Source: Cynocephalus volans (Eukaryota; Chordata; Mammalia; Dermoptera; Cynocephalidae). From it: DNA of 64,000 nucleotides. How positions within the stretch are numbered: position 1 is the first letter of the stretch; every line of letters starts with the position of its first letter. The notes below the pieces were generated by a model that saw nothing but the letters and a program-made list of their open reading frames with translations, was not told the DNA's origin and made no database searches. The position numbers and the translations under genes were made by a program. Shown one piece after another: positions 11,751-24,677 of the stretch. The stretch covers positions 45,548,407 through 45,612,406 of the forward strand of contig NC_084463.1 of NCBI RefSeq assembly GCF_027409185.1, written 5' to 3'.

Positions 11751-13660
11751 GGAAGTCTTAGAGGGATTTAAAGCCAACAGGCAAAGACAATTCCAATCTA
11801 ACAGTCAAAAGCAGAGGAACTTCTGAGTCTTCTCTCCACTTATACTACCTTGAGAGTCCAACTACCTCCTTTCAGCCTAGTCTAAAAACCTGGAGTTGAG
11901 AAACATACTTCTAAGTGGTGAGACTTACCCAACAGGGCAGCTACCTCTATTGTACAGTGCTGCCTCTATTATAAAGAAGTAATGATTTTAAAATACTTGG
12001 CATTCAAACTATTCAATAAGCCCAATTATCGTGGATAAGGGGGAAAAAACCCTGAAAGGCAAGGGTGGACAGAGAATGAGATATAAATAATTTGTATTCT
12101 ATATGGGGCATTCACTAAAAAGCCATTAGAGTCATTCCTGAAAATCTGATATAAAATTGATTGCAATTTCACAAACCATCTTGTTGCCGTATATGGAAAT
12201 GAGTGAGTAAGACAGGCATAGTGAGCATGCATACAGAATAATTAGCTGTATAAGCAACTAAATCAATACCTTTATAGAACTGGAAATGAATATGGTCATT
12301 GGAAATCAATAGGGTAAGCCAGAGCAATGCTAAATCTCTCCCAACATTCAGTAAATCTCGAATAACAGACAGAACACCTCTTTCTATGAAAATGTAAATA
12401 AACCAGTACATCGAAGAACAAGACTACCATGAAATTAATCAGTTATTTCAGGGATCTCCAAAATATTAAATATCTGGGGAAATGGTCTATGGTTATAGTT
12501 GGGGCAATTTTCTTTTACACTCAGTTTAACTTTGTCTTACATCTACATGTTATTACCTGATTAATTCAACCTGATTCTAATCACAGCTTTGCCAAGCCCT
12601 CAAGCAGGTGCAGCATTGAGATGATTTTATATTAATTTTTAGTAGTAATATATGGCTTTGTAACTGTAAAATTTCATTCATGGACACTGTTTTCTTTATA
12701 AAACAGATTGACAACTCCTTGAGGGAAAGACTTACTGTAGCATTCTATGTCATTAATTTTACATGACCAGGGTTCTGTTCCTTGTATGGAAGTATCCAGG
12801 ATCATATGTGAAGTACATGGCTCCAGAGCCTAAGGGAATACTCCTTATACAACACCTGTCACTGGGAGTTCCCATGTTGATTATAGGTTGGCATGGAGTT
12901 TGATTCAGAATTGTACAAGGCTAAAGGCTAGCTAGATTTGAGGCAAACACCCTTAACTGTGTGGACTGGCTATTCCCTAACTGCTTCTCTAATTCTATTT
13001 TCCACCCTCTCGTCCACTTCTGTGCCCTGGGAGAGTGACCTCTACACACAGCACTACCCAGTTTACCCTGCCCTCAGGTTCACTGTGGTTTTGGCCAATA
13101 GAATTTCCAAGGAGGAGATGGGAGGCAGAGGACTGAGAGTTTGAAGACCTATCACTCAGCTGCTCTGGGACAGGCCCCTCCCACCACAAAGCTCCACCCC
13201 ACACTTTTACCTAACACCTGCTCTTCTCTTTGCTTTTTTATCCAGGGATAGTAATGAGGAACAACTGTATATCTAATATTTTACAACACGTTGTAACATA
13301 CTTGATTGTTGGACGTTTATTGTCTGCCCTCCTCACTAGACTAGGAATATTTTGGGTGCTGGAAATAGGTTTGTTTTACAATATACACCGCAAACCTGGC
13401 CAGTACCTAACTCAGAGCTCGTTTATGTTTGTGAAACATCTCAAAGAATTTTAAACTGATTAGTAAATCCAGGAAAATAATTCACTGTGGTATAATGTGA
13501 TAAGTGTTTAAAAGCGGAATGACCAAAGTTACCAGAACATAGAGGAGGAGGAAAGGCTTGGTTCTGACGGCTTCTGGAAGAATGAGGACTTCAGGAAAGG
13601 GATCATAGTGAAGAGGTGACACGGGATTTGAAGGATGAGCAGATGTACCTCAGAAAGAAA
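11751..13660. other. No confidently recognised feature
   Basis: Intergenic sequence. 12930-13220 ('ggttttggccaatagaattt') looks like an old interspersed repeat, but I cannot name the family. Confidence 0.4.
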
Positions 13661-13669
13661 TGGAGCAAA

Positions 13670-14545
13670 GAGATGAAACAACCTGAGTGTCCATCAACAA
13701 CTGAATGAAAAAGAAAACATGGTATGTGTACACAGTGGAATACTGTTCAACTAGGAAAAATGATAAAACCCTACAATTCACGGTAGTGAAATTCCCCCAA
13801 ATATGAGCAAACCAAATTCAACAGCACATTAAAATACCACAATCGGGTGGGATTTACTGCTGGAAAGCAAGGATCATTCAACATGCAAAAATTGCCTAGT
13901 GAGATCCACCACATTAACAGGATGAAAGATACAGACCACACGATTACATCAACAGTGCAATAAAAAAGCTTCTAAAAATTCAGCATCTATTAATGATGCA
14001 AACAATTTCAACCAAATCTGCATACAAAAACGTTCTTTATTACAATAAAGAGTATATATTAAAGCCACAGAGCGAACATCAACATCAATGGGGAGAAACC
14101 AAAATTTTGGCCCATGAGATCCAGCACCCGGAGAGTGACCCGTTCTTATCGCATCCATTTGACATGGCCCTGAAAGTCCCAGCCAGAGTGATTATATAAG
14201 AAATAAATAATAAAAAGAATCCACAGCAAAAAGGAAGAAGTAATACTGTCCATTTGCTGATGAGATGTGTATAAATGCAGAAAACACGAGTGACTCCATG
14301 AAAACACTGTTACAACTAACACATTTACAAATGTTGCAGGACACAAAACTAGAGGTGTTTCTACTCACAAATATACATTCAGAAAATATGCTTTTAAAAA
14401 TGAAGAAAACAATCATATTTTTAAAAAGCATGAAATACTTATGCATAAAGAAACTGAGTAGTAAAAGACTGGTGCACAGAAGGTCACTAAATATCGACGA
14501 AAGAAATGTTAAAAGAAATGGTTCGGTAGAAGCACGTGGAGTGTT
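13670..14545 (+). mobile_element. L1 fragments (3' end piece, then ORF2 piece)
   Basis: 13670-13790 matches the L1 ORF2 C-terminus ('gagtgtccatcaacaactga', 'cacagtggaatactgttc'). 13830-14545 matches an ORF2 reverse-transcriptase part ('atcattcaacatgcaaaaat', 'aacatcaatggggagaaacc'), out of natural order. No intact frame. Confidence 0.6.
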
Positions 14546-14639
14546 GACAGATGAGGGAACTAACAGCGTTAGAACGCTCAGCTCATCTCTCGCCATCTAC
14601 AAATCACAGAAGTCACCGTCGTTCTTTTCCACCCTCCTC

Positions 14640-14826
14640 CCAGCCGCTCCCAGAGGTGGCGGTGCCGGCTCCACCAGGACAGGCCGCCGCCGTCCCCACC
14701 CAGGAGCCTTCGGGAGGGCGCCGAGGGAAGCGGCCGCCTGCAGTGGAGGGCGCCCCCGTCCGCAGTCCGGGCCCTGGGCCCGTGCCACAAAGCTCGAGCT
14801 ACCGGCGGCCCGCGGGACACACGTCA
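14640..14826. other. Short CpG-rich patch
   Basis: About 190 bases with many CpGs ('ggccgccgccgtcc', 'gggaagcggccgcc', 'ccggcggcccgcggg') in an otherwise CpG-poor region, followed by the CRE-like 'cacgtcac'. No transcript start or gene is apparent. Confidence 0.6.
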
Positions 14827-15150
14827 CACACACACACACACACACACACACGCGCGCGCGCGCGTGCACACACACACACACACACACGACGTGCATTCAG
14901 GCCGCCCACACAGTACACACCACACACAGCTGAGAGACCACACACACCACACACGTGCACACACAATCATCACACACACTACACACGTGCACACAGTCAT
15001 CACACACACCACACATGTGCACACACAGTCACCACACACTCCACAGCCACGCACACGCCCCTCATGTCACTCACGTGCACACACCACACACGTGCACACA
15101 CCACACACGTGCACGCACACGCCACACGCACACACCTACACACCCCATGA
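14827..15150 (+). repeat. (CA)n / (CG)n microsatellite and degenerate CA-rich minisatellite
   Basis: A pure CA run, then alternating 'cgcgcgcgcgcgcgtg', then CA again to about 14888, followed by variant blocks built from 'cacacgtgcacacac' and 'aatcatcacacacac'. Alternating purine-pyrimidine throughout. Confidence 0.92.
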
Positions 15151-16050
15151 GTCGCATGCACAGCCGTCAGAGCGCAACGTTCCTTCCGCGTTTCCTCTAT
15201 CCGCCCGGATAAACAGAAAACACTAACGTGCTTAGGTCTCCCGTGAAGAGGACACGGAGCCCACTTTGTCAGTCCTGAATCGTCACCATGACCCTGAGGG
15301 ACCGTCATTCCTGTGTCCCACTCCCCCAGCCTCAGAGTGCTCTTGCCTCTGGTCACTAGCTGTGCACAGCGCTGGACTGAGGGGACACCCCCACCCACCA
15401 CGGGGAGAAAAGCGGACGGAAGGCCTGGGGAGGGCCAGAGTCCTGGGAGGCCTCTTCACCCATGGGCCCCGCGGTGCCTGGAGCCGGAAATGGCACCCCT
15501 GCGTCTTCTCAGCCACGGAGCTCAAAAGTCACATTAAAAAAACTGGATTGAGTTGCACTTTTGCCACTTGCAATGAAAAGAGGCCTGGCAATACATTATT
15601 AATGGATCAAACATCTGGGTGTCCTGGGGGACGTTAGTGTGAGTGTGGTCTTGTTATTAGGGGAGATGAGATAATGTTTCAAACCAACGGGAAGCCCAGG
15701 GAGAATGCCAGGTGCTCTCAGGACCAGGCTAGGGTCCCACATGGGCTGTGAGCTTCAAGGACAGTTCACCTCGGTGCAGGAAGGACTCCCCTCCCAGAAG
15801 GGGATGACGATGGATGAGGGGGTGATGCATTTGGCAATTAATCTTCTACAGCCTTGTGGCATCTTTTCTACTTCTGTCTTGAGTTGTTATTTTAATCTTG
15901 TTGCTAATGAACTTTTTACGTGCTCCCACCTTGTCTTCCTAACTAGATGGCAAGTTTTTGGAGAGTGGGACCCGTCTTGGCTATTTTTAACTGGCAAGCA
16001 GAGATCAGATTGCACATCGCATCTAACTGCAGAAGAGACCTGAAGTGTGC
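15151..16050. other. No recognisable feature
   Basis: GC-richer around 15240-15530, then AT-rich. No coding signal. Confidence 0.4.
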
Positions 16051-16054
16051 GTCT

Positions 16055-16195
16055 CAGTCTTCCGTTTTTATAGACAAGGAAAGTGACTAAAAGAGGTCAC
16101 TTGCTTGTCTAAGAGCAACTAGCAAGTGGGAGAACCAGGACATACCTGGGCAGTCTCCAAAGCTGCCTCCCCAGGCCCCTGCACACGGTCATGCA
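16055..16195 (-). mobile_element. MIR SINE, inverted
   Basis: Complement of MIR: 'tatagacaaggaaagtgac' and 'agaggtcacttgcttgtcta', continuing 'agcaactagcaagtgggaga'. Confidence 0.65.
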
Positions 16196-17400
16196 CACCA
16201 CAGGCACCCAGTAAACACCATTTGATTCTCACCATCCTTAACCACCAATGTTTTCAGATGTACAATTAAAATTTGATGGTCAATTTTCAAATTTATGTTT
16301 AAGTTTCCCATAAAATGGTCTCAAGCATCAGCTGAGAGATCCAGCTTTGACTTGGAGGCCAATATTGACCCACGCATATCCTGAGGGTGTCTAAGTTTGG
16401 ATTCTTGATGCACTTTGTCCTTTAAAGTGAAATCGAAGGAGACTAGGCCAGGCTAGGAAGCCTATCTGGGGTGCACAGCACATTGAGGTTTCAGGGAACC
16501 CGTCTCCTGTTGCTCTGATGTCACTGACAGAAAGAATATGAAGTTAGGAGCCTAGAAAAAGAATCAACCCTGGAAAGCAGCCTGGGCTCTCGGTGTGGCC
16601 AGACAGATCTCAGTCTGGGTCGTCTTTCCTTCTCTGCGGTTCCCCAGCTCACAGCATCTGGGCAAAAAATCACCTGTTGTTAAATTATGATCCCCAACTT
16701 CAGATTTTTAAAAACAATTATGTCTCGTGCTATCATCTGGATTAGGTAATTACAAACTTTTGCCTGAGAATTATATTTGGCTCTCTGCCTATTTTTTTGA
16801 TCCTGTGTCTTAAGCACATATTTTACACTTTTTAAACAACTGACAACAATCAAAAGAAGATACTCGATGGTGTGAAAATATATGAAATCCACACTGCAGA
16901 GTGTGCAAATTCTTTTGGAGCATGGCCACACCCATTCATCTCTGTTATTGTGTTAAAAGGTAAACGCAGACACATTAGAACTTTAAAGACATCGAGCATT
17001 TAGTAACTTGTAAACCCACCAGCACTAGACAAGAAAAAACGTAGTGCTCTACTGAGGGGGCAGAGAAAGGAAGCTCTTAGGAGGTATTTGGAGAAGCCAG
17101 ACAAAGAAAACACTTGATCGGTTGAAGTGGAAAGACTGGTTTGAAGTTAGTTGGCGGTTTCTAACTGGGTAAGCTTAAGTTTCCTTACCCTGTTTACACT
17201 GAGTTAGGTCTTGCTTTCTTGAGTAGGAATCTAAGGTGGTGAAGTCATCTCAGCTTAATGTCCTTATAATTAAATGCTTTCACAATTTCTTATTTTTGGT
17301 CACCCTCTCATTTAGGACAAAATCTGAGGCATAAGTGTCACTCTTTGACTATTATGACTTATTTGCCTTTGTTTCATCATGGAACTCATAAGTCACAATG
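16196..17400. other. No recognisable feature
   Basis: AT-rich, no gene or repeat I can support. Confidence 0.4.
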
Positions 17401-20100
17401 TCAGGCTTGTGGAAAAATTATTTTCTTTTTTTCTTTTTTTATTCTAAGTACAGTGAGACCTCCCGATATAATTTTGATGGCTGTGAGTATGCATCTATGA
17501 CTATTGAGAGAACACAGTGTACAGGAAAGAATATGACTAACAGAAAAATAATACCTAGAGATTGAAGTCAGATTTTTAGTCAAGGGTGCTACAAACCAAG
17601 CCAAATACAAAACAAGAAAAACAAATTTTAATAGCTGTAGCAAAATATAAATTTATCTCTGAGTCCATAGGGCAGTCACTCAAGATTTCTCGGTTTGAGC
17701 TGGAAGGATATTTCCTGGATTGCAGTTTGAATGTCTCTAGTTATGGCGTGGGGCATTTCAGTGCATTCCCTAAGAGGTTCATGAGTCAGCATATAAAAGC
17801 TTGTCTTCTGAAGTGCATATAAAATCATCCAGGCCAGCATGTGGGGCTTCAGGAACACACAATAGTTAGAAAATAAAATTACAAGGGCAATAAGGAGGAC
17901 TAACATATTTTATTTGCTACGCTGTAGTTACCTACTAAAGCATAATTTCTACCTACAATAGTCCCCATTTCCACCAAAGATAATCAAAGTACAACTAATT
18001 TGTTTTCAAAGTAGGTTCAGTCTCATCAAACTTGGCCTGATTTTTTACATAGTGCAGTAAGAATAGTTGTATAGAGCAAGACCAACTTAGCATAAGTAAG
18101 TCCATTTGGCTGTTTACAAGTTTCCCACTTTATTTTCGATGACTTTAAAAGTGTTTACTTGGGGAGTCACTGGACACACTCACTTGCCTGTGCAAATCCA
18201 TGAAATAAACAACTTCTGGCAAGAAAGATAAGCTACAACCTGCATGTATAAAAAGAAACTGCTTCTGCCTTAGCCCGTGGTCAGTACTTGCTTGGACTCA
18301 TGGACCGTCACTCTGCTGCACTGATTCACTACATCTACCCTCAAGCAGCCCGAGTCTGTGAACTTAAAAAGGGCTCCTCCTTGAACCCTGCCTTGCAAGA
18401 TGCAGACTGTGCAGACCCCCAGCCAAGCAGCATGAAAGACTGGAACTGATTCATTAACCCCTTACTATTGGCTGCTTCCTCGCCTTGAATGACTGAGATT
18501 CCCCCTTCTTATTTTCTTTCTTCTTTGATTTTCCCTTGTTTGAAGTGTGAATTTGTAGATTCTTCTTTGTTCATCTCTGTGTGCTGTGCCATGTTACTGA
18601 GTGACAGGGACAGTACTCAGGAAATAGCTCCTGGTGAACTCCACATAATTTATAGGTGAATTGAGTTTGTCTGATTCAATCAAGCTTGACATTGTGGAAA
18701 GACACAATTGTGGTCATATCGAGTTAATCATCACCTCAACTCCATGCCCACAACTGTAGAAATTGATCATATATGCTCTTTTGTAGTCTGCTTTGCTTAA
18801 ATTTAAGAATTTTAGATTAGACTATAAAAAGCCTTCTTCAGGCTAAGACCTCATGCCAAGGACTTGGCATCAAACTTTGCCTACAATACCTACAATTTAG
18901 GGTGAATTCCTCTTTTTCTTGATGTCTTAGAATAGTTTTGAAGATTCCTAGGCCTTCCTTACTCAATCTATAAAGCTGGAAAACCATTAAAGCCAGGTAA
19001 CAGAACAAGCTTATTCCAACAGGTTTTATTGACTCTATGAAGTTCACCTTAGTTTCTTAAAACCCTCTGGTCATATTTGGTTCAATGCACATTCTCAAAT
19101 ATGGCATTCTAGTCTAAGTCTTGGTAATATAACAAATGTTTCTAATTATGTCCTGTTCTAAAAAGCATAAATTCCTTTTGAATTTTTGCAAATAACTGTA
19201 CTGCCATAAGAATGCTCATTAATAGTTTTCAACTTCTAGAATGACCAGGCAAACAGACAAAGTAATTGTTTTTTCTTAGTTCACAAAGATAAACTTTGCA
19301 AATTAAAATAAGCTATAGATAGCTTAAGAGGAAAAACAAAGTTTTCTTGAATCTGGAAGACAAAATATTTTTAAAAACCAGCAAGTAAAAAAAATATTAT
19401 TTTTTAAAAACCCCACAATTATTCATTACCAGTTCATACAACTCTGAGTAACTAATTTTTGTTCTTCGTGGTGTTGGGTTAGCAGCTCCATTACACTTTT
19501 GAAAGTTGTTGCCCTGTCCAATGGCAAGATGTTAAAGGTATTTGAAAACCGAACTGCTCATACTCTTCTTCATAAAACTTCTTAAATGCACATCATTTGC
19601 AAAAATCATTATACCCGTAATGTACTCAGTCATAATTTTAGTTATATTAGACACATTAGATTTTAAGGAGTTTTATACAATTTATGAACACATATTAATC
19701 ATATCTACCCTTAAAATATAACTTAAAAGAAGTTCAGCACTTTTAAAGTTTGCTTATTATTTGATATTGCTTCCCTGCAATTTAGCATGTAAAATAAACC
19801 TAATTAACACAACATCTCTTCTTTTTATAAGCACAGAGAGAAAAAAATCCTTTTAGTTATTCCAGGGACCCTCTCACAACTCCCCAAAGTAGGTCAATCT
19901 CAAAAAATTTACTAAATTTAGAATTTTATTTTGTAAATGTGAATAATGTCATAGAGCTTAAAACACTTGATTACGATAGGATCACAGATTGCTGTGAAAC
20001 AGTGTTTATTCATTTAACCAGGGTAGTAATTAAAAGACTTCAATGGCAAAAATGAATAGTCACATAGTTGTAGCAAAAGTTAGCAATTTAATAGAAAGAA
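17401..20100 (-). mobile_element. Probable endogenous retrovirus internal sequence, degenerate
   Basis: Sequence I recall as a mammalian ERV-derived repeat in the minus orientation, with no intact frame. A stretch at 19120-19240 is homologous to 26800-26915, next to a retroviral pol fragment. The family is not assigned and the orientation is uncertain. Confidence 0.4.
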
Positions 20101-20105
20101 CTCAG

Positions 20106-20513
20106 TGGTAGAGTTTGGATGTGGTGTACCCCCAAACTCATGAGGAAATCTGATCCCCAGTGTGGCAGTGTCGGGAGCTGAGTCACAGGGTGGATCCCAC
20201 ATGAATGGGTTGATGCTGTCCCTGGGGGGGAGAGTAAGTTCTTGCTTTATTAGTTCCCATGAGAGCCACTTGTTTAAAAAGCCCCTAGAACTTCCCCCGT
20301 CTCTCTCTCTCTCACTCTCTGTCTCACATGTGCACATGCTTCCTCCCAGCATGTGCTGTCAGCTGCCTGCCGCTTTCTGCCATGAGTAGAAGCAGCCTGA
20401 GGCCCACACCAGATGCAGCTGTCCCAGAATCATAAGCCAAATAAACTTCTGTTCTTTATTAATTACCCAACCTCAGGTATTCCATTATTGCAGCACAAAA
20501 ACAGACTAATACA
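20106..20513 (+). mobile_element. MaLR solo LTR (MST/THE1-like) with 5-bp target duplication
   Basis: Starts 'tggtagagtttggatgtggt', contains 'tgatccccagtgtggcagtg', 'ccatgagtagaagcagcctg' and an AATAAA ('aagccaaataaacttctg'), and ends 'aacagactaataca'. Flanked by 'ctcag' at 20101-20105 and 20514-20518. Complete TG…CA ends. Confidence 0.9.
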
Positions 20514-20518
20514 CTCAG

Positions 20519-22940
20519 TTTTCTTAAATAATAGACCTAATAACCACGACATGAAACACAGGAATATAGAACATATCTTCATAAAACAAAGAAACTTTGT
20601 TTCCTAGTTCAATTACCAAAAACAAAAACAAACAAAATACAAAACAAAACAAAAAAATCTCTTCCACAATTTCTTAATAAGAACAGACCAGGAGTCCAGG
20701 AAATCTTTGTTATTTTAATAGAGAAGACACAATTCTAGTTTTGAATCAGTTGGTTTATGATATTAATGATCAATTTAAAAAAAAACCTTCATAGTAGTTT
20801 CCTTCAATTCTTAGCCACTTTGATCACACATAAAATTTCTTTTTCAAAATTTCTCTTCAGTAAACCTTCTAGAAGTTCATTTTGTTCCATTCATTCTCTT
20901 TCTTATTATGGAACAACCAAACATTCTACATTAGGACAAAATTACTCTTTATTTAACAAGAACATCATTTATTCCTCATAGCTTCACTTAAAAATATATC
21001 TTACCTTCACTCCTTACAGTGATGTTTCACATAATGCATATAGTAATTAGAATTAGAAATAGTTATAATTTTTAATTCTTATAAATTCTAATGTATAGTA
21101 AGAACTAGAAAATCATTAGTGTGTCACACCAGCATTCTGCAGATAGGAAAAACTATAAATAAAAATTTTATGGCTTTATCTCTCACCAGAAATGCAATTA
21201 TAGTGAAGTTGTTTGTAACGTGTTCTCCTTGAAAATGTGTACTGCTGAGTTCCGTGGAGTTTGTTCAACTTTCTACTTTGTAAATATTTACTGGATTCAA
21301 AAATAAAATAGAAGCATGTGTTTTCCCAGCATGCAGTTTCTCAGTGAGGTACAGCACATGTTTGCTAACAGACTCAAATATCCTTAGTTAATGTGTAATA
21401 AGAATCCAAAGTAGATAAACATATGTTCAGAAATTAATGTTTCATTATTTTATTTTACTTGAATGTGATCTAGAAACTTGATGAATATCCATCATTTAAT
21501 TTAACAAAGACAAACTTGAAGGGTGTAAGTTGCTGAGGAGATCTGGAAAACTATTTTTAAACATGTTACAATACCTAACAAGGCTAGCTACCATTGTGTT
21601 ATTTTTCCTTGCTAACAAATTTGGTAATACAGATAACTTAAATTTTAAACTTACTACTTGATAAGGCAAAATAGAATAAAAGTTGTGTGTCTGCATTACA
21701 TTTAATTTTTACCACTCTGAAGACATACCTTTTTTAATTAAACAAATTTTAACTAGCTATTGCTAACTAAAAATGACCCCATATCACGTGAATTAAAAAG
21801 CAAAATTTTTTTCAGTTAGTTTCTAAAAGTTTATATTTCTGGAAGTTTAAAATCAATTATGGTTCTTTACAACAATTAAGGATCTTTTATAAACAAATTT
21901 TATTGACACCATCTGGTGGTAAAGAAACAAATCACATATTCATACATACATGTACATGAACACACACACACAGAAACAGATCATATAGATTTTTATTTTA
22001 AAATGTTAGCCATGCACAATAGGCACAATAACACAATACTTTCTAGCATATAAAATGTGGACTCAAATTTGTTTTTGTCAGATGAGTATGTTAAGATTAC
22101 TCACTTTGGTGGCTCATGCTTTTTCCTAATATTTATAGAAGAGACAAGATTTCTATGGAAAAGACAAGATTTTTATTTGCCCAATTTCTACATAATTCAC
22201 TTTTTTCTTGTTTTTCTGATGTCATCTTTCCTACATTTTCATTTTAAAAAATAAGCTATCATGTCCTAGAGAAGTCAAGGCAGAAAACTTACATACCAAA
22301 GGCACATCGCATAGTTTTCATCATTAGTCAACACACCCAAAAAAGAGTATAGGGAAATGCTGGTTAAGATAAGATGGCCAGGAGAAGACTCTTAAACAGA
22401 GGTAAGTTTTGTGACTTACATTAAAGTCCATGCCTTCTTCCTTTTCGAGTGATTTAGTACTTCCTGTTTTTCTGGTGCAAAGAATAACATCCATTTATAA
22501 ATGGAGATTCCTTTTGTAGATGTAAATTTATTTTAACAGAAAAGAAATAACCAGCAGAATGTAATCCTAGAGACATATTTGAGGCACATTTAGTTAGATC
22601 AATGGTTTTACAAACCATGTGTTTTTAAACTAGACTACTGCCTTCAGGGTGATGCCCTTGAAGAACAGGACAAGAATTTTCTAGGTCTGAACTCAGCATG
22701 AATAATTTCCATTTTGGATTAGAGTCAGATACTGGTTCATCCTTTTATTTGTTTGTTATTATTTACAAGATTGAATGACATACTAGTCAAGTTTTGGGGT
22801 TTTTTTAAAATAAAAAGTTTATAGATCTAGCAAAAATTGTGCCAATGAGAAGAGAGAAGACGGATCTGTCAGAGCAAAACATTATCAGGGATTCAAGCAG
22901 AGAGATTTCAGTCGACTGAGAGGTTTTCTCGAGAGAAGCA
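20519..22940. other. AT-rich sequence, possibly continuing the ERV internal region
   Basis: No gene. Includes a short CA tract near 21961-21971. Wording such as 'gacaccatctggtggtaaag' suggests an old repeat, not assigned. Confidence 0.35.
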
Positions 22941-22999
22941 AAATTGAATAAAGAAACCAGAATTCATTCTTGCAAAAGTTTTCCTAAAAATGTCCCAAG

Positions 23000-23640
23000 T
23001 GATAGTAGGACAGTTTTGGACATGGAAATCTTTTCGATTTGATTTGAGACCCCCACCAGAGAAATATTTATACTCTGAGAGATTGGTTGCTTATTATCTC
23101 AGAAAACAAACCCTTCGAGGCTTTCTCCAGTGGAGAAACAGTCTAGGGAAAAGGAATTGGATTCATCATATCGAGGCAGGAAGCTAGATAGAGATAAGAG
23201 TGGGAGAAAGAAAAATTTGTTATTTGCAAATGGGACAAACCAGTTTCCTGAGCAAGCCTGCACATGCGCAGAAGTGGAGACAAAGACAATTCCAGACAGG
23301 GAGCCCCCGCAACCTTGGGCACCATTCAGTCAGACCAATGAGTTCCCACCAGCTAGGGTGCCAATCTCTAACAATATGACAGAGATTACATTCAGCGCTC
23401 CACCAATGACCAAATGGCACGAGTCCAGCTCAGAGGACTTAAAACCCCTGGAATGTCACCATTAGGCCTCTTGAGCACTCCTCTCACTCAAGCCCACTCC
23501 ATTTTCTCCAGAGTGTACTTGTCCTTTGCTAAATAAAATAGCTTTTTCTTTTTGTTCCTGACATGTCTCATCCAATTCTTTGTTCAAGACACCAAGAACC
23601 TGGGTCTAGCCAGCAGGACCTGGAATTTTCCCATAACAAT
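23000..23640 (+). mobile_element. Class I (gammaretrovirus-like) ERV LTR
   Basis: Shows the U3-R-U5 order of class I LTRs: TATA-like 'aggacttaaaac', polyadenylation signal 'gctaaataaaatag' at about 23530, and the U5 signature 'ctcatccaattctttgttca' then 'agacaccaagaacctgg', ending near 'ttcccataaca'. The 5' boundary is uncertain. No primer-binding site is evident after it, so it is a 3' or solo LTR. Confidence 0.7.
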
Positions 23641-24410
23641 ATGCCTGGTGTAAAAAAAGGACATTTTTTTCTCAATAGCCTGGTTGTTTACAATAAAGGC
23701 CAACATCTCAGGGCACGTGGTTCTGGAGGTTGGCACCTTCACTTTTGGTTTTAAACTTACAAGAATATTCTTTTGGTCCCTATAGCTATTGTAGCTGTAA
23801 AGACATACGCTTGTTTGCCTTTTGTAAGCAGTCTTTTACAGAGGCAACTTTCGATCCATTTAGTTTTTTAGCATCCTCTCCATGCCAGTTAAAAGGCAAG
23901 CATCCCATTGTTTACAATGCACCTCATAGTTGAAAATTTTTGTTTGAGTGAAAAACATTCCCATGTGTTCAGTACAAATCATTTTTAGTAAGGTTTACCC
24001 ATTTCTGCAGGAAATCATAGGTTTTGAGACTCCATGGGATCAGATGAACCAATTGTTCTCTGCCTTCCCAATACCCCACCTACCTGAGGTTTCCTACTGG
24101 GCTGAGTCCAGTTTCTGACAGACACAATTTGAAGGTGAACCCAGCCAGCTGCTGACCTGAAAAGCTAAGTTGGTCAAACTGGCTCATTATCTAAAGTATA
24201 ACTTCTCCTTAAGCAAAAGTTACATTCTTATGATAAAATCTAAATACAGTTCTCTCTAAAGTTTCCCCCAACAGACAGCTTGCCCCTAGCAAACATCTTT
24301 TCCACAACTTTCCCTTCAGCAATTCTTAAAATCTCTTAACATGGTCAGTATGGAAACCACCTGTTATCTCTAAAATCATTAAAGTATACAATCCCATAGC
24401 TACACAGTGA
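23641..24410. other. Unassigned, probably retroviral 3' region or LTR
   Basis: Lies between the class I-like LTR and the minus-strand env remnant. No clear boundaries or polypurine tract found. Confidence 0.3.
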
Positions 24411-24655
24411 TTAGAGTTGATCAGATGGGCCTTTGCCAGGCTATCTGTAGGCTGTGGTGCCCTGCCCAAGGGCTTTTGCCCTATGCATGCATTACCTAAA
24501 AACCCTCTTCTAAAATCAAAGGAGAATCAACATTATTTAATTAGAATTGATAAGATCCACTATCTGTGGTCTGTGGCCCCCTATCTGAGGGCTTTTGTCC
24601 TGTACATGCATTTACCTAAAAACCCTATTCTGAAATCAAATGAGAATCAAGATTC
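24411..24655. repeat. Diverged tandem duplication, about 119-130 bp unit
   Basis: Two units, from 24411 and 24541, share 'ttagarttgat', 'ctatctg', 'gggcttttg', 'cctaaaaaccct' and 'gagaatcaa' in order. Confidence 0.85.
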
Positions 24656-24677
24656 CTAACCCATAAACATTTCATCC

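Noticed and set aside
14265..15401. Long His/Thr-rich and Arg/Pro-rich open frames on both strands
   Set aside because: Produced by the CA/CG simple repeat and the CpG patch. Mutually overlapping frames, none with homology.
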